Shown piece after piece: positions 1-6,881 of a stretch of DNA of 36,010 nucleotides. The stretch spans positions 1 through 36,010 of the forward strand of contig CALXCF010000017.1 in NCBI GenBank assembly GCA_944386755.1. The letters run 5' to 3'. A model generated the notes under the pieces. That model had not been told where the DNA came from. It ran no database searches and was given only the letters and a program-made list of their open reading frames with translations. The DNA comes from an uncultured Clostridia bacterium (GTDB taxonomy: Bacteria; Bacillota; Clostridia; TANB77; CAG-508). The translations under genes were made by a program, and so were the position numbers. The stretch's first letter is position 1. The number at the start of each line of letters is the position of its first letter.

Positions 1-25
1 ATATTGAAATAGGTTACTCAAAATA

Positions 26-54
26 TTGAATATTTCAACATTGTATGGTATACT
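26..54 (+). promoter_or_regulatory. Sigma-A-type promoter for the first gene
   Basis: TTGAAT at 26-31 and TATACT at 49-54 are separated by 17 bases, a good match to the vegetative promoter consensus. Downstream lie a small hairpin (CTTGC/GCAAG, 74-87) and a 14-bp palindrome (ACAATAATTATTGT, 109-122) directly before the ribosome binding site, which could be an operator. The promoter is seen in the sequence; any operator role is inferred. Confidence 0.6.
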
Positions 55-139
55 ATTTTCATAATTTAATTATCTTGCAATCGCAAGTTTTATATATAGT
101 AACTTTTAACAATAATTATTGTAAAGGAGGAAAAATAAA

Positions 140-493
140 ATGGCTGAATGGGAATCCAGTTATGGAGGAATGTTTTTGCATAATGCACGGCTACTTACAA
201 ATGAAGAAATAAAAGAAAGATATCCACTTGAAAATAATTCAAATATGGCTAAATTAACGCGAGAGTTTGTGGAGAGAGGATATGATATTCTCTACGGAGA
301 AAATCCTAACCTTAACTTCTATAATTATCTTGACTATAATTGGCTAGATGATGTAATCAAGACAGCTGCATATCTCTATAAAATTCCGCCACATGAAATT
401 ATAGTAGGATGTTTTACAGATATGTCGGAGCGTAAAGCAATTTATGCAGCAGTAAGATTAAGAAATTTGTCGGATATCCCAGTAATTTATTAA
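140..493 (+). CDS. Small hypothetical protein, 117 aa
   Basis: I do not recognise this protein. It is preceded by a strong ribosome binding site (AAAGGAGG at 122-129) ten bases before the ATG, so it is very likely translated. The product is soluble and acidic, with no signal peptide or membrane segment. It has a Tyr/Asn-rich centre (about residues 47-68) and a helical C-terminal half. It has its own promoter and is followed by a mini-ORF starting with the similar residues VEW against its own AEW. Nothing in the context fixes a function. The start is well supported; the role is unknown. Confidence 0.65.
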   Translation: MAEWESSYGGMFLHNARLLTNEEIKERYPLENNSNMAKLTREFVERGYDILYGENPNLNFYNYLDYNWLDDVIKTAAYLYKIPPHEIIVGCFTDMSERKAIYAAVRLRNLSDIPVIY

Positions 494-570
494 GTCTAAA
501 CACAAGTGTTTTAAATTGACAATGGTCAAGTCAGCGAAATCTTTTAAATAATTTAAAGGAGGTAATCATA

Positions 571-642
571 TTGGTAGAATGGAATGCTTACAAATTGGAT
601 TTGTCACGATTTGAAAAAATGCCAGATGATTTTTGGAATTAG
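571..642 (+). CDS. Mini-ORF, 23 codons, with strong ribosome binding site
   Basis: A TTG-initiated ORF of 23 codons follows AAAGGAGG at 556-563, one of the best ribosome binding sites in the window. It encodes a short charged peptide beginning VEWNAYKLD and ending DDFWN. A strong terminator starts 10 bases after its stop, so the unit is complete and ends here. It could be a real micropeptide, or the remnant of a duplicated copy of the gene at 140-493, whose product begins AEW. Which of these is right is undetermined. Confidence 0.4.
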   Translation: MVEWNAYKLDLSRFEKMPDDFWN

Positions 643-652
643 AAGACCAGTA

Positions 653-686
653 GGCTTCACACTAAAAGTGTGAAGCCATTGCTTTT
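653..686 (+). terminator. Rho-independent terminator after the mini-ORF
   Basis: The ten-base-pair stem GGCTTCACAC / GTGTGAAGCC (653-662 and 668-677) has a five-base loop and is followed by a T-rich tract (GCTTTTT, 681-687). It closes the unit containing the gene at 140 and the mini-ORF at 571. Confidence 0.85.
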
Positions 687-734
687 TACAAATATAATAA
701 TATTATAAAATATTTAGAAAAATAGATATTTTTA

Positions 735-762
735 TTGCAATTCATAAAAAATATGATATACT
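735..762 (+). promoter_or_regulatory. Promoter of the short leader RNA upstream of the Fic gene
   Basis: TTGCAA (735-740) and TATACT (757-762) with a 16-base spacer form a credible sigma-A promoter. Transcription would begin near position 769, just ahead of a structured region that ends in a terminator. Confidence 0.55.
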
Positions 763-768
763 TTAATA

Positions 769-886
769 AATTGATTGATATTTGTATCAATTGTCAAGAG
801 AGCCAAAAAAGTTGTAGATAACTACTTCGTTGGCACCAAATGCTACAACTGAATTTCCAAAAAATTCAGTTGTAGCATTTTTTTTG
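769..886 (+). ncRNA. Candidate attenuator leader or small RNA upstream of Fic
   Basis: This roughly 118-base region has a promoter before it and a strong terminator at its end. It contains a seven-bp hairpin (ATTGATA/TATCAAT, 774-791), a second structure closed by GCCA (802-805) and TGGC (831-834), and the octamer AGTTGTAG at 810-817. CTACAACT (843-850), part of the terminator 5' arm, can pair either with that upstream octamer or with the identical AGTTGTAG at 868-875. That is the mutually exclusive geometry of an attenuator. I do not recognise a known riboswitch class. It could instead be an independent small RNA. Confidence 0.45.
838..885 (+). terminator. Strong Rho-independent terminator before the Fic gene
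   Basis: A 19-bp perfect stem (838-856 with 862-880) has a five-base loop and runs into eight or more T residues. It lies 85 bases upstream of the Fic start and would stop most transcription from the promoter at 735-762 unless the alternative pairing forms. Confidence 0.85.
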
Positions 887-970
887 TTTATAAATATATT
901 TTATTTTAAATGTGATTATATGATAATAATATTATAGAATATAAAAGTGTAAGTAAAGAAGGTGTAATGT

Positions 971-1963
971 ATGGAAAAATATCCACCATATTCTATTACT
1001 GATAAGATGTTAAATTATGTATCAGATATAATGAAAAAAATAGGGGAAGCAAATTATTTTGAAAGTTTAAATAGGTTTCCTGAATTAAGACGAAAAACAA
1101 GAATTAGGTCTATACACTCTTCATTAGCTATTGAAAATAATCAATTATCATTATTTCAAGTTGAAGATGTAATAAATGGAAAGCCGGTAATTGGGAAACA
1201 AAAAGATATTCAAGAAGTTAAAAATGCTTATAAAGCTTATGAAGAAATTGATAATATAAATCCATATTCTATAGAAGATTTAAAGAAAATACATGGAATA
1301 TTAACTTTTTTAATTGAAAAAGATGCAGGTAAATTTAGAAATTATGGCGAAGGCGTTTATGATGGAGATATATGTATTTTTACATGTCCACCACATAAAT
1401 TAGTACCTAGTTTGATGGATAACTTATTTAATTGGATGAATGAAGTTAAAGATAAAATAAACCCACTTATTTTATCTTCGGTATTTCATTATGAATTTGT
1501 GTTTATACACCCATTTCATGATGGAAATGGTAGAACTGCAAGATTATGGCAAACTGTAATTCTTTCACATTGGGAAAAAGCATTTACTTATTTACCTATT
1601 GAAAGTATGATAAAGAAAAATCAAGAAGAATATTATACTGTTATTCAAAATTGTAATAATGCTAGAGAATCAACTGAATTTATAGAGTTTATGCTAAAAA
1701 TGATTGATAATACAATAGATGAATTAAATAATTCAAAGGAAATGAAAGATAAGTCTATATTATTACTTTCTGAAAGTGAATTAAAAGTATTAGAATGTAT
1801 AAAAAGAAATGTTATTATTGGAGCGAAAGATATTATTGAACAAACAAATTTATCAGATAGTACGGTTAGAAGAAGTTTAAGGAAGTTTCTTCAAGATAAA
1901 AGAATTGAAACTACTGATAGCCATTACAAATCACCAAATAAAAAATATAAATTGACAGAGTGA
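971..1963 (+). CDS. Fic-family AMP-transferase with C-terminal winged helix
   Basis: Fic proteins transfer AMP (sometimes another nucleotide moiety) from ATP to hydroxyl side chains of target proteins. The 330-residue product carries the full core motif HPFHDGNGRTAR at residues 180-191, with catalytic His180. It also has the N-terminal inhibitory helix motif S/T-x-x-x-E-G/N as S51-LAI-E55-N56, which places it among self-inhibited class II Fic proteins. Residues of about 268-325 form a winged-helix DNA-binding domain (a helix containing LSDSTVRRSLRKF), typical of stand-alone Fic/DUF4172-like or transcription-linked Fic proteins. No antitoxin gene is adjacent. The ATG follows a modest AAGAAGGTG site. 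A terminator-bearing leader lies just upstream. The Fic assignment is firm; the target is unknown. Confidence 0.93.
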   Translation: MEKYPPYSITDKMLNYVSDIMKKIGEANYFESLNRFPELRRKTRIRSIHSSLAIENNQLSLFQVEDVINGKPVIGKQKDIQEVKNAYKAYEEIDNINPYSIEDLKKIHGILTFLIEKDAGKFRNYGEGVYDGDICIFTCPPHKLVPSLMDNLFNWMNEVKDKINPLILSSVFHYEFVFIHPFHDGNGRTARLWQTVILSHWEKAFTYLPIESMIKKNQEEYYTVIQNCNNARESTEFIEFMLKMIDNTIDELNNSKEMKDKSILLLSESELKVLECIKRNVIIGAKDIIEQTNLSDSTVRRSLRKFLQDKRIETTDSHYKSPNKKYKLTE

Positions 1964-2317
1964 TGACAGAGATGTGACAGAGTTGAAAATAAGGAGAAAA
2001 TCAATATTTCAGATTTTCTCCTAAATTAATGATTTACTTAGCAAAAAGCTATGGACACTAATGTTTTGTTAAGTTCATCATAAACTATTTAGTACTAAAA
2101 AGTCAAGAAAAACTCGAAATTTAAAATTTAATTCAGCTTTTGAAATGCTTAGAAAATATTATTTTTAGTCAAGAATTAATTTTCTCTGAATCAATTAAAA
2201 AATATTAAGTCCAAAATAAATAATTCCCAATAAACTAGCCAAAATAATAAAAAGGGAATTATCAAAAATTAAAACAATATGGTATAAATGCAAAAAAATA
2301 AAAAAGAAGGGAAAAGA
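1964..2317. other. Intergenic region with two inverted repeats
   Basis: No gene is visible in these 354 bases. An 11-bp perfect inverted repeat (AGGAGAAAATC / GATTTTCTCCT, 1992-2002 and 2012-2022) follows the Fic stop. It probably acts as a terminator although the following T tract is weak. A second inverted repeat (ATAATTCCC 2220-2228 with GGGAATTAT 2254-2262) has a 25-base loop and lies shortly before the GGDEF-EAL gene. I found no convincing promoter for that gene here. Confidence 0.5.
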
Positions 2318-4201
2318 ATGGAACAAAGCCAAAAAGAAAAACAAATAATTCCAATAATTATAATTGCTTTAGTAACAATAATATTCATAATCCTGTCAAT
2401 ATCATATCTAGTATATATTCAAAAACTAACAGACGAAAACACACTAAAAAACCTATCAGAACTAACCAAGCAAGAAGTTGCAAGAATCAGAAAAATAATA
2501 AATGAAGAAAATATAAACAATGAAGAATTTGAAGGAATATTTGCTGAATCCTTATATAATGGAGAAGGATATGAATATATAATAAATAGCAAGGGAGAAG
2601 TAGTAGCAAATTCAGTTAATAGAGAAAATGGATACAACTTATATAATATTATAAACACATTAGAGGATAAAAATAATCAACAAAAATTAAATAATATGAA
2701 AGAACAAATAAAAAGAAATCAAGATGGGCAAGTAAAATATAATGTTAAAGGGACGTATTATTACACATCATACAATTATTTAGATATAAATGATTGGAAT
2801 TTGGTGATTATTACTAAAGGAAGTGTGATAGCTGAAGAATATAATAAAAGTTTGAAGATAACTTTTTTTGTTGCAATAATAATAAACATGTTAGCAATAC
2901 TAATTGCAATATATATTATAGTTTCAAATAAAAGGAAAAAAAGGCAGCTATATCAATTAGCATATGTAGATTCAATAACAGGAGTGGGCAACAAAAATTA
3001 TTTTATAGAAAAAGGAACGGAAATTTTAAAGAAACAAAATAAGCCACATTATTTAATGATAATTGATATAGATAAATTTAAAACATTCAATAAGAAATAT
3101 GGTAGGAAAAAAGGAGATAAAGTATTAAAAGCAATCGCAATAAAATTAAAAGAAATTATAGGGGAAGATGGGATAATTACAAGACTTGCAAATGATATTT
3201 TCGGCATTATTTTTCTTAATCAAAAAGACATAGATGATATAGTTGGAAAAATTAATGGTGAAATATCAAATATAGAAGTAGATGAGAATGAATATAAAAT
3301 GCTATTGTCAATAGGTATATATAAAATAAAAGATGAAGATAATGATATTTTTGAAATATTGGATAAAGCGTTAATAGCACATAATATGTCAAAAGGAAAT
3401 TATAACAAAAGATATTTTATATATGATGATAAAATAGAAGAAAAAATGATAAAAGAACATGACATAGAAATGATAATGGAAGAAGGGATAGAAAAGAAAG
3501 AATTTAAAGTTTTTTATCAACCAAAAATAAATTCTAAAACTGGAAAAGTAGATGGAGCAGAAGCTCTTGTTAGATGGCAAAGAGAAGATAGATTAATTCC
3601 ACCAAATGAGTTTATACCGATATTTGAGAAGAACAAGTTTATCATAAAATTAGATAAATATATTTTTGAAAAAGTGTGTGAAGATATTAAAGAGTGGAAA
3701 GATAGATTTAATAAAGAAATAAAAGTTTCAGTTAATGTTTCAAAAGAACATTTATTGCAAGAAGATTTTATAGAAGAATATTTAAAAATAGCTAGTAAGA
3801 AAAATATAAAACCAGAAGAAATTGAACTGGAAATTACAGAAAGTGCAATGGTAGATGAAGATTTTGATATGTTTAATATTTTCCAAAAAATAAAAGAAAC
3901 TGGTTTTAAAATTTCAATAGATGATTTTGGAACAGGATATTCTTCATTAAGCATGTTACAAAATATGCCAATAGATGTAATTAAAATTGATAAATCTTTT
4001 ATAAATCAACCTCAAATACTTGAAGTAATTATGAAGTTAGCTAAAAATATGAATTTAGAGACAGTAGCAGAAGGTATTGAAACAAGTGAACAAGTGCAAA
4101 GATTAAAGGGATTAGAAGTAGATTTATTGCAAGGGTATTATTATTCAAGACCATTAGAAAAATCGGAATTTGAAAAATATTGGCGAATAAATCTTGAGTA
4201 G
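2318..4201 (+). CDS. Membrane GGDEF-EAL protein, probable c-di-GMP phosphodiesterase
   Basis: An ATG at 2288 is also in frame, but the ATG at 2318 is preceded at the right distance by AGAAGGG (2305-2311), so I take 627 residues. Order: transmembrane helix (about 10-34), extracytoplasmic sensor region (about 35-178, Cache/PAS-like), second transmembrane helix (about 181-203), GGDEF domain, EAL domain. The cyclase signature is degenerate: ANDIF (291-295) replaces GGDEF, so diguanylate cyclase activity is unlikely. The EAL domain keeps E415-A-L, the EITES glutamate, the DDFGTGYSS loop, the KIDK lysine, the AEGIE glutamate and QGYYYSRP, so it should hydrolyse c-di-GMP. The GGDEF domain may act as a GTP-sensing regulatory domain, as in other such hybrids (inference). 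Confidence 0.9.
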   Translation: MEQSQKEKQIIPIIIIALVTIIFIILSISYLVYIQKLTDENTLKNLSELTKQEVARIRKIINEENINNEEFEGIFAESLYNGEGYEYIINSKGEVVANSVNRENGYNLYNIINTLEDKNNQQKLNNMKEQIKRNQDGQVKYNVKGTYYYTSYNYLDINDWNLVIITKGSVIAEEYNKSLKITFFVAIIINMLAILIAIYIIVSNKRKKRQLYQLAYVDSITGVGNKNYFIEKGTEILKKQNKPHYLMIIDIDKFKTFNKKYGRKKGDKVLKAIAIKLKEIIGEDGIITRLANDIFGIIFLNQKDIDDIVGKINGEISNIEVDENEYKMLLSIGIYKIKDEDNDIFEILDKALIAHNMSKGNYNKRYFIYDDKIEEKMIKEHDIEMIMEEGIEKKEFKVFYQPKINSKTGKVDGAEALVRWQREDRLIPPNEFIPIFEKNKFIIKLDKYIFEKVCEDIKEWKDRFNKEIKVSVNVSKEHLLQEDFIEEYLKIASKKNIKPEEIELEITESAMVDEDFDMFNIFQKIKETGFKISIDDFGTGYSSLSMLQNMPIDVIKIDKSFINQPQILEVIMKLAKNMNLETVAEGIETSEQVQRLKGLEVDLLQGYYYSRPLEKSEFEKYWRINLE

Positions 4202-4256
4202 ATATGAAAACAAATTATTGGTAAAAAATGTAAAATAAGAAAATTTGGCAAAACAA

Positions 4257-4285
4257 TTGACAGAAATGCATCTTTATGATAAAAT
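4257..4285 (+). promoter_or_regulatory. Promoter of the rplU-rpmA operon
   Basis: A consensus TTGACA (4257-4262), a 17-base spacer and TAAAAT (4280-4285) form one of the strongest promoters in the window, as expected for ribosomal protein genes. Transcription would start near 4292, giving a leader of about 97 bases. Confidence 0.8.
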
Positions 4286-4292
4286 ATTTAAC

Positions 4293-4375
4293 TGTAATCC
4301 GCTTAGTCAAGGTTCAAAAAGATTAATTAAGTTTAATTACCTTTAAAAAAGGATTAGCGAGTATACAAATAAGGG
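4293..4375 (+). ncRNA. Probable L21 ribosomal-protein leader
   Basis: The leader between the promoter and rplU can fold into an AAGGT...ACCTT stem enclosing a TTAATT/AATTAA-type stem (about 4310-4348). The flanking segments CGCTTAGTC and GATTAGCG are partly complementary. Position, size and gene context match the L21 autoregulatory leader known from Bacillota (Rfam L21_leader). The assignment rests on context and visible pairing, not on a covariance search. Confidence 0.45.
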
Positions 4376-4388
4376 AGGTGCATTTTAA

Positions 4389-4772
4389 ATGTACGCAATT
4401 ATCGAAAGCTGTGGAAAACAATACAAAGTAGCAGAAGGAGATGTTGTATTTTTTGAAAAATTAGATGCAGAGGAAGGTAAAAAAGTAACTTTTGATAAAG
4501 TTGTTTTAGTATCTGATGAAGGAAAAGTACAAGTAGGAAATCCTTATGTTAAAGGAGTAAAAGTTGAAGGAAAAGTAATTTTACATGGTAAAGGTAAAAA
4601 AATCATTGTTTTCAAAATGAAACCTAAAAAGAATTATAGAAGAAAACAAGGACATAGACAACCATATACAAAAGTAGAAATTACATCTATTAAAACAGCT
4701 GCTAAAAAAGCAGAAACAAAAACAGCAAAAGCAGATGAAAAAGCTGAAGTTAAAGAAAAAGTAGAAGCTTAA
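4389..4772 (+). CDS. rplU: 50S ribosomal protein L21
   Basis: L21 binds 23S rRNA in the large ribosomal subunit. The first 100 or so residues are a standard L21 (start [14 protein letters not shown], basic rRNA-binding segment [13 protein letters not shown] with the following YT.V.I). The 127-residue protein is longer than the usual 103 or so because of a low-complexity Ala/Lys/Glu tail after about residue 101. The start has a GGGAGGTG site eight bases upstream. It forms an operon with rpmA. The prp protease gene that normally sits between rplU and rpmA in Bacillota is absent. Confidence 0.97.
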   Translation: MYAIIESCGKQYKVAEGDVVFFEKLDAEEGKKVTFDKVVLVSDEGKVQVGNPYVKGVKVEGKVILHGKGKKIIVFKMKPKKNYRRKQGHRQPYTKVEITSIKTAAKKAETKTAKADEKAEVKEKVEA

Positions 4773-4820
4773 TTTTATATATGAGATAAAAATCAAACAA
4801 ACCGAAGGGAGTGAGAAAGA

Positions 4821-5081
4821 ATGGCTCATAAAAAAGGTCAAGGTAGCAGCCACAACGGTAGAGAGAGCGAGTCTAAAAGACTTGGTGTAAAAAGAGCTGA
4901 TGGTCAATTTGTTTTAGCAGGAAATATCTTAGTAAGACAAAGAGGAACTAAAGTTCATCCAGGAACTAATGTTGGAAAAGGTTGTGATGATACACTTTAT
5001 GCATTAGTAGATGGAAATGTTAAATTTGAAAGAAAAGGTAAAGATAAAAAACAAGTAAGTGTTTATCCAGTAGAAGGATAA
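4821..5081 (+). CDS. rpmA: 50S ribosomal protein L27
   Basis: L27 sits at the peptidyl-transferase centre, and its N-terminal tail reaches towards the tRNA acceptor ends. The 86-residue protein begins directly with [16 protein letters not shown], the mature form. It lacks the nine-or-so-residue N-terminal extension (ending in FFA) that most Bacillota L27 proteins carry and that the Prp protease removes. That agrees with the absence of a prp gene between rplU and rpmA, which are only 48 bases apart. A terminator follows. Confidence 0.97.
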   Translation: MAHKKGQGSSHNGRESESKRLGVKRADGQFVLAGNILVRQRGTKVHPGTNVGKGCDDTLYALVDGNVKFERKGKDKKQVSVYPVEG

Positions 5082-5099
5082 GGAGTTACTTACATAAAA

Positions 5100-5132
5100 A
5101 TGCGTAGAAAAGAGATATTCTACGTATTTTTT
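5100..5132 (+). terminator. Terminator of the rplU-rpmA operon
   Basis: The stem ATGCGTAGAA / TTCTACGTAT (5100-5109 and 5118-5127) contains one G-U pair and is followed by a run of T residues, 18 bases after the rpmA stop. Confidence 0.85.
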
Positions 5133-5198
5133 AATTATAATCCTTATTTAAATAATCATAATAGGTTTAAATTTCTTAATTTATTTAGATTAAAATTA

Positions 5199-5227
5199 TT
5201 TACAATAAATTTAATATGGGATATAAT
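5199..5227 (+). promoter_or_regulatory. Promoter of the IMP dehydrogenase gene
   Basis: TTTACA (5199-5204), a 17-base spacer and TATAAT (5222-5227) give a near-consensus promoter. The start site near 5234 leaves an untranslated leader of about 69 bases containing the hairpin at 5255-5284. Confidence 0.75.
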
Positions 5228-5254
5228 TTGAGTTAATAATTTAAAAATATAAAA

Positions 5255-5284
5255 TGTCGCATGAGAAACGTCCCCACTGCGACA
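5255..5284 (+). promoter_or_regulatory. guaB: Hairpin just upstream of the guaB ribosome binding site
   Basis: TGTCGCA (5255-5261) pairs perfectly with TGCGACA (5278-5284) around a 16-base loop containing GAGAAACGTCCCC. This is unusually GC-rich for the window. The stem ends one or two bases before AAAGGGAGG, the guaB ribosome binding site. The position suits control of translation, perhaps purine-dependent. I do not recognise a described RNA class. Confidence 0.4.
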
Positions 5285-5302
5285 AAGGGAGGAGAAACAA
5301 AA

Positions 5303-6808
5303 ATGGCAAAAATATTAGAAGATATTTCAAGAACATTAAATGAGTACTTATTATTACCAAACTTAACAGATGAAAGGTGTATACCAAATAATGTATCATT
5401 AAAAACACCTTTAGTAAAATACAAAAAAGGAGAAGAACCAAAATATTATGCAAATGTACCAATGGTATCTGCAATAATGCAAGCAGTTTCTGGGGAAGAA
5501 ATGGGAATTGCACTTGCTCGTGAAGGTGGAGTTGCATTTATTTATGGTTCACAATCAATTGAATCACAAGCTGCAATGGTTAGACATGTAAAAAAACATA
5601 AAGCAGGATTTATTATAAGTGACTCAAACGTAAAATCAGGAACACCTTTAAAAGATGTTATAGAATTAGTAGAAGAAACAGGACATTCAACAGTAATGAT
5701 TACAGAAGATGGAACAGCAAATGGAAAATTTATAGGACTTGTTACAGATAAGGATTATAGACTTTCAAGAGATGATAGAAATGCTCCAATAGATAATTTC
5801 ATGACTCCAAAAGATAAGACAGTATGGGCATATGAAGGAATCAGTCTTGCAGAAGCAAATGACGTGATTTGGGAAAATAAAATTGCATGTTTACCAATCC
5901 TAGATAAACAAGAAAACTTAAAATATTTAGTGTTCAGAAAGGATTATGAAGAAAGAAAAAATAATCCAAATTCTTTATTGGATGAAAATAAAAGATACAT
6001 AGTTGGAGCAGGAATCAATACAAGAGATTATGAAGAAAGGATTCCAGCATTAGTAGACGCTGGAGTAGATTTAATTTGTATGGATTCTTCAGATGGTTAT
6101 TCAGTATGGCAAAAAAGAACAATTGATTTTGTAAGAGAAAAATATGGAGATAGCGTAAAAATCGGTGCAGGAAATGTAGTTGATAAAGAAGGATTTAGAT
6201 ATTTAGCAGAAGCAGGAGCAGACTTCATAAAAATAGGAGTAGGAGGAGGCTCTATTTGTATAACTCGTGAAACAAAAGGAATAGGACGTGGAAATGCATC
6301 AGCATTGATAGATGTTGTTGCAGCACGTGATGAATATCTTAAAGAGACTGGGGTATATATACCTTTATGTTTGGATGGCGGAATTGTACATGACCACCAT
6401 ATTACAATTGCTTTAGCACTAGGAGCAGATTTTGTAATGCTAGGAAGATATTTTGCAAGGTTTGATGAGAGTCCAACAAGAGTAATAAAAAGAGGAAATG
6501 GATATGTTAAAGAGTATTGGGGAGAAGGTTCAAATCGTGCAAGAAACTGGCAAAGATATGATATGGGAGGAGATAAAAAACTTTCTTTTGAAGAAGGTGT
6601 TGATTCATACATTCCATATGCAGGAAGATTAAAAGATAATTTGGCTATAACTGTTGCTAAAATTAAGTCTACAATGTGTAATTGTGGAAGTATTACAATT
6701 CCAGAATTGCATGAAAAAGCAAGACTAACACTTGTTTCTGATGTTAGTATTTCAGAAGGTAGCGCTCATGATGTTATTTTGAAAGAAATAGATAATCAAT
6801 ATAAATAA
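5303..6808 (+). CDS. guaB: IMP dehydrogenase, Tritrichomonas-like type
   Basis: IMP dehydrogenase converts IMP to XMP with NAD+, the committed step of guanine nucleotide synthesis. I take the ATG at 5303 (GGGAGGAG 10 bases upstream) rather than the in-frame upstream ATG at 5261, which lies inside the leader hairpin; this gives 501 residues. A CBS pair interrupts the barrel at about 95-220. The active-site loop [12 protein letters not shown] has catalytic Cys319, and the mobile flap has Arg418-Tyr419 (NWQRYD). From memory, the flap sequence, Lys310 and Glu431 match the T. foetus enzyme position for position; those two residues are linked to its mycophenolate insensitivity. It is monocistronic, with its own promoter. 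Confidence 0.95.
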   Translation: MAKILEDISRTLNEYLLLPNLTDERCIPNNVSLKTPLVKYKKGEEPKYYANVPMVSAIMQAVSGEEMGIALAREGGVAFIYGSQSIESQAAMVRHVKKHKAGFIISDSNVKSGTPLKDVIELVEETGHSTVMITEDGTANGKFIGLVTDKDYRLSRDDRNAPIDNFMTPKDKTVWAYEGISLAEANDVIWENKIACLPILDKQENLKYLVFRKDYEERKNNPNSLLDENKRYIVGAGINTRDYEERIPALVDAGVDLICMDSSDGYSVWQKRTIDFVREKYGDSVKIGAGNVVDKEGFRYLAEAGADFIKIGVGGGSICITRETKGIGRGNASALIDVVAARDEYLKETGVYIPLCLDGGIVHDHHITIALALGADFVMLGRYFARFDESPTRVIKRGNGYVKEYWGEGSNRARNWQRYDMGGDKKLSFEEGVDSYIPYAGRLKDNLAITVAKIKSTMCNCGSITIPELHEKARLTLVSDVSISEGSAHDVILKEIDNQYK

Positions 6809-6881
6809 GAAAAAATCTTTAAAATTTTTTGAAAATGTGTTATTATAAAAATGTGATAAAAATATATAAGGGGGATTTAAA

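Noticed and set aside
828..840. T-box-like sequence TGGCACC in the Fic leader
   Set aside because: The match to the T-box core is short, the leader is far too short for stem I and a specifier loop, and the downstream gene is not an amino-acid gene.
971..1963. Fic gene as part of a toxin-antitoxin pair
   Set aside because: No adjacent antitoxin-like gene is present, and the inhibitory motif lies within the protein itself, as in class II Fic proteins.
3517..3954. Minus-strand open frame of 145 codons inside the GGDEF-EAL gene
   Set aside because: It is antisense to intact EAL motifs, has no ribosome binding site, and its composition is the usual shadow of an AT-rich coding strand.
6829..6857. 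Promoter before the carboxypeptidase (TTGAAA at 6829)
   Set aside because: No acceptable -10 hexamer occurs at 16-18 bases; TATAAA at 6844 is far too close.
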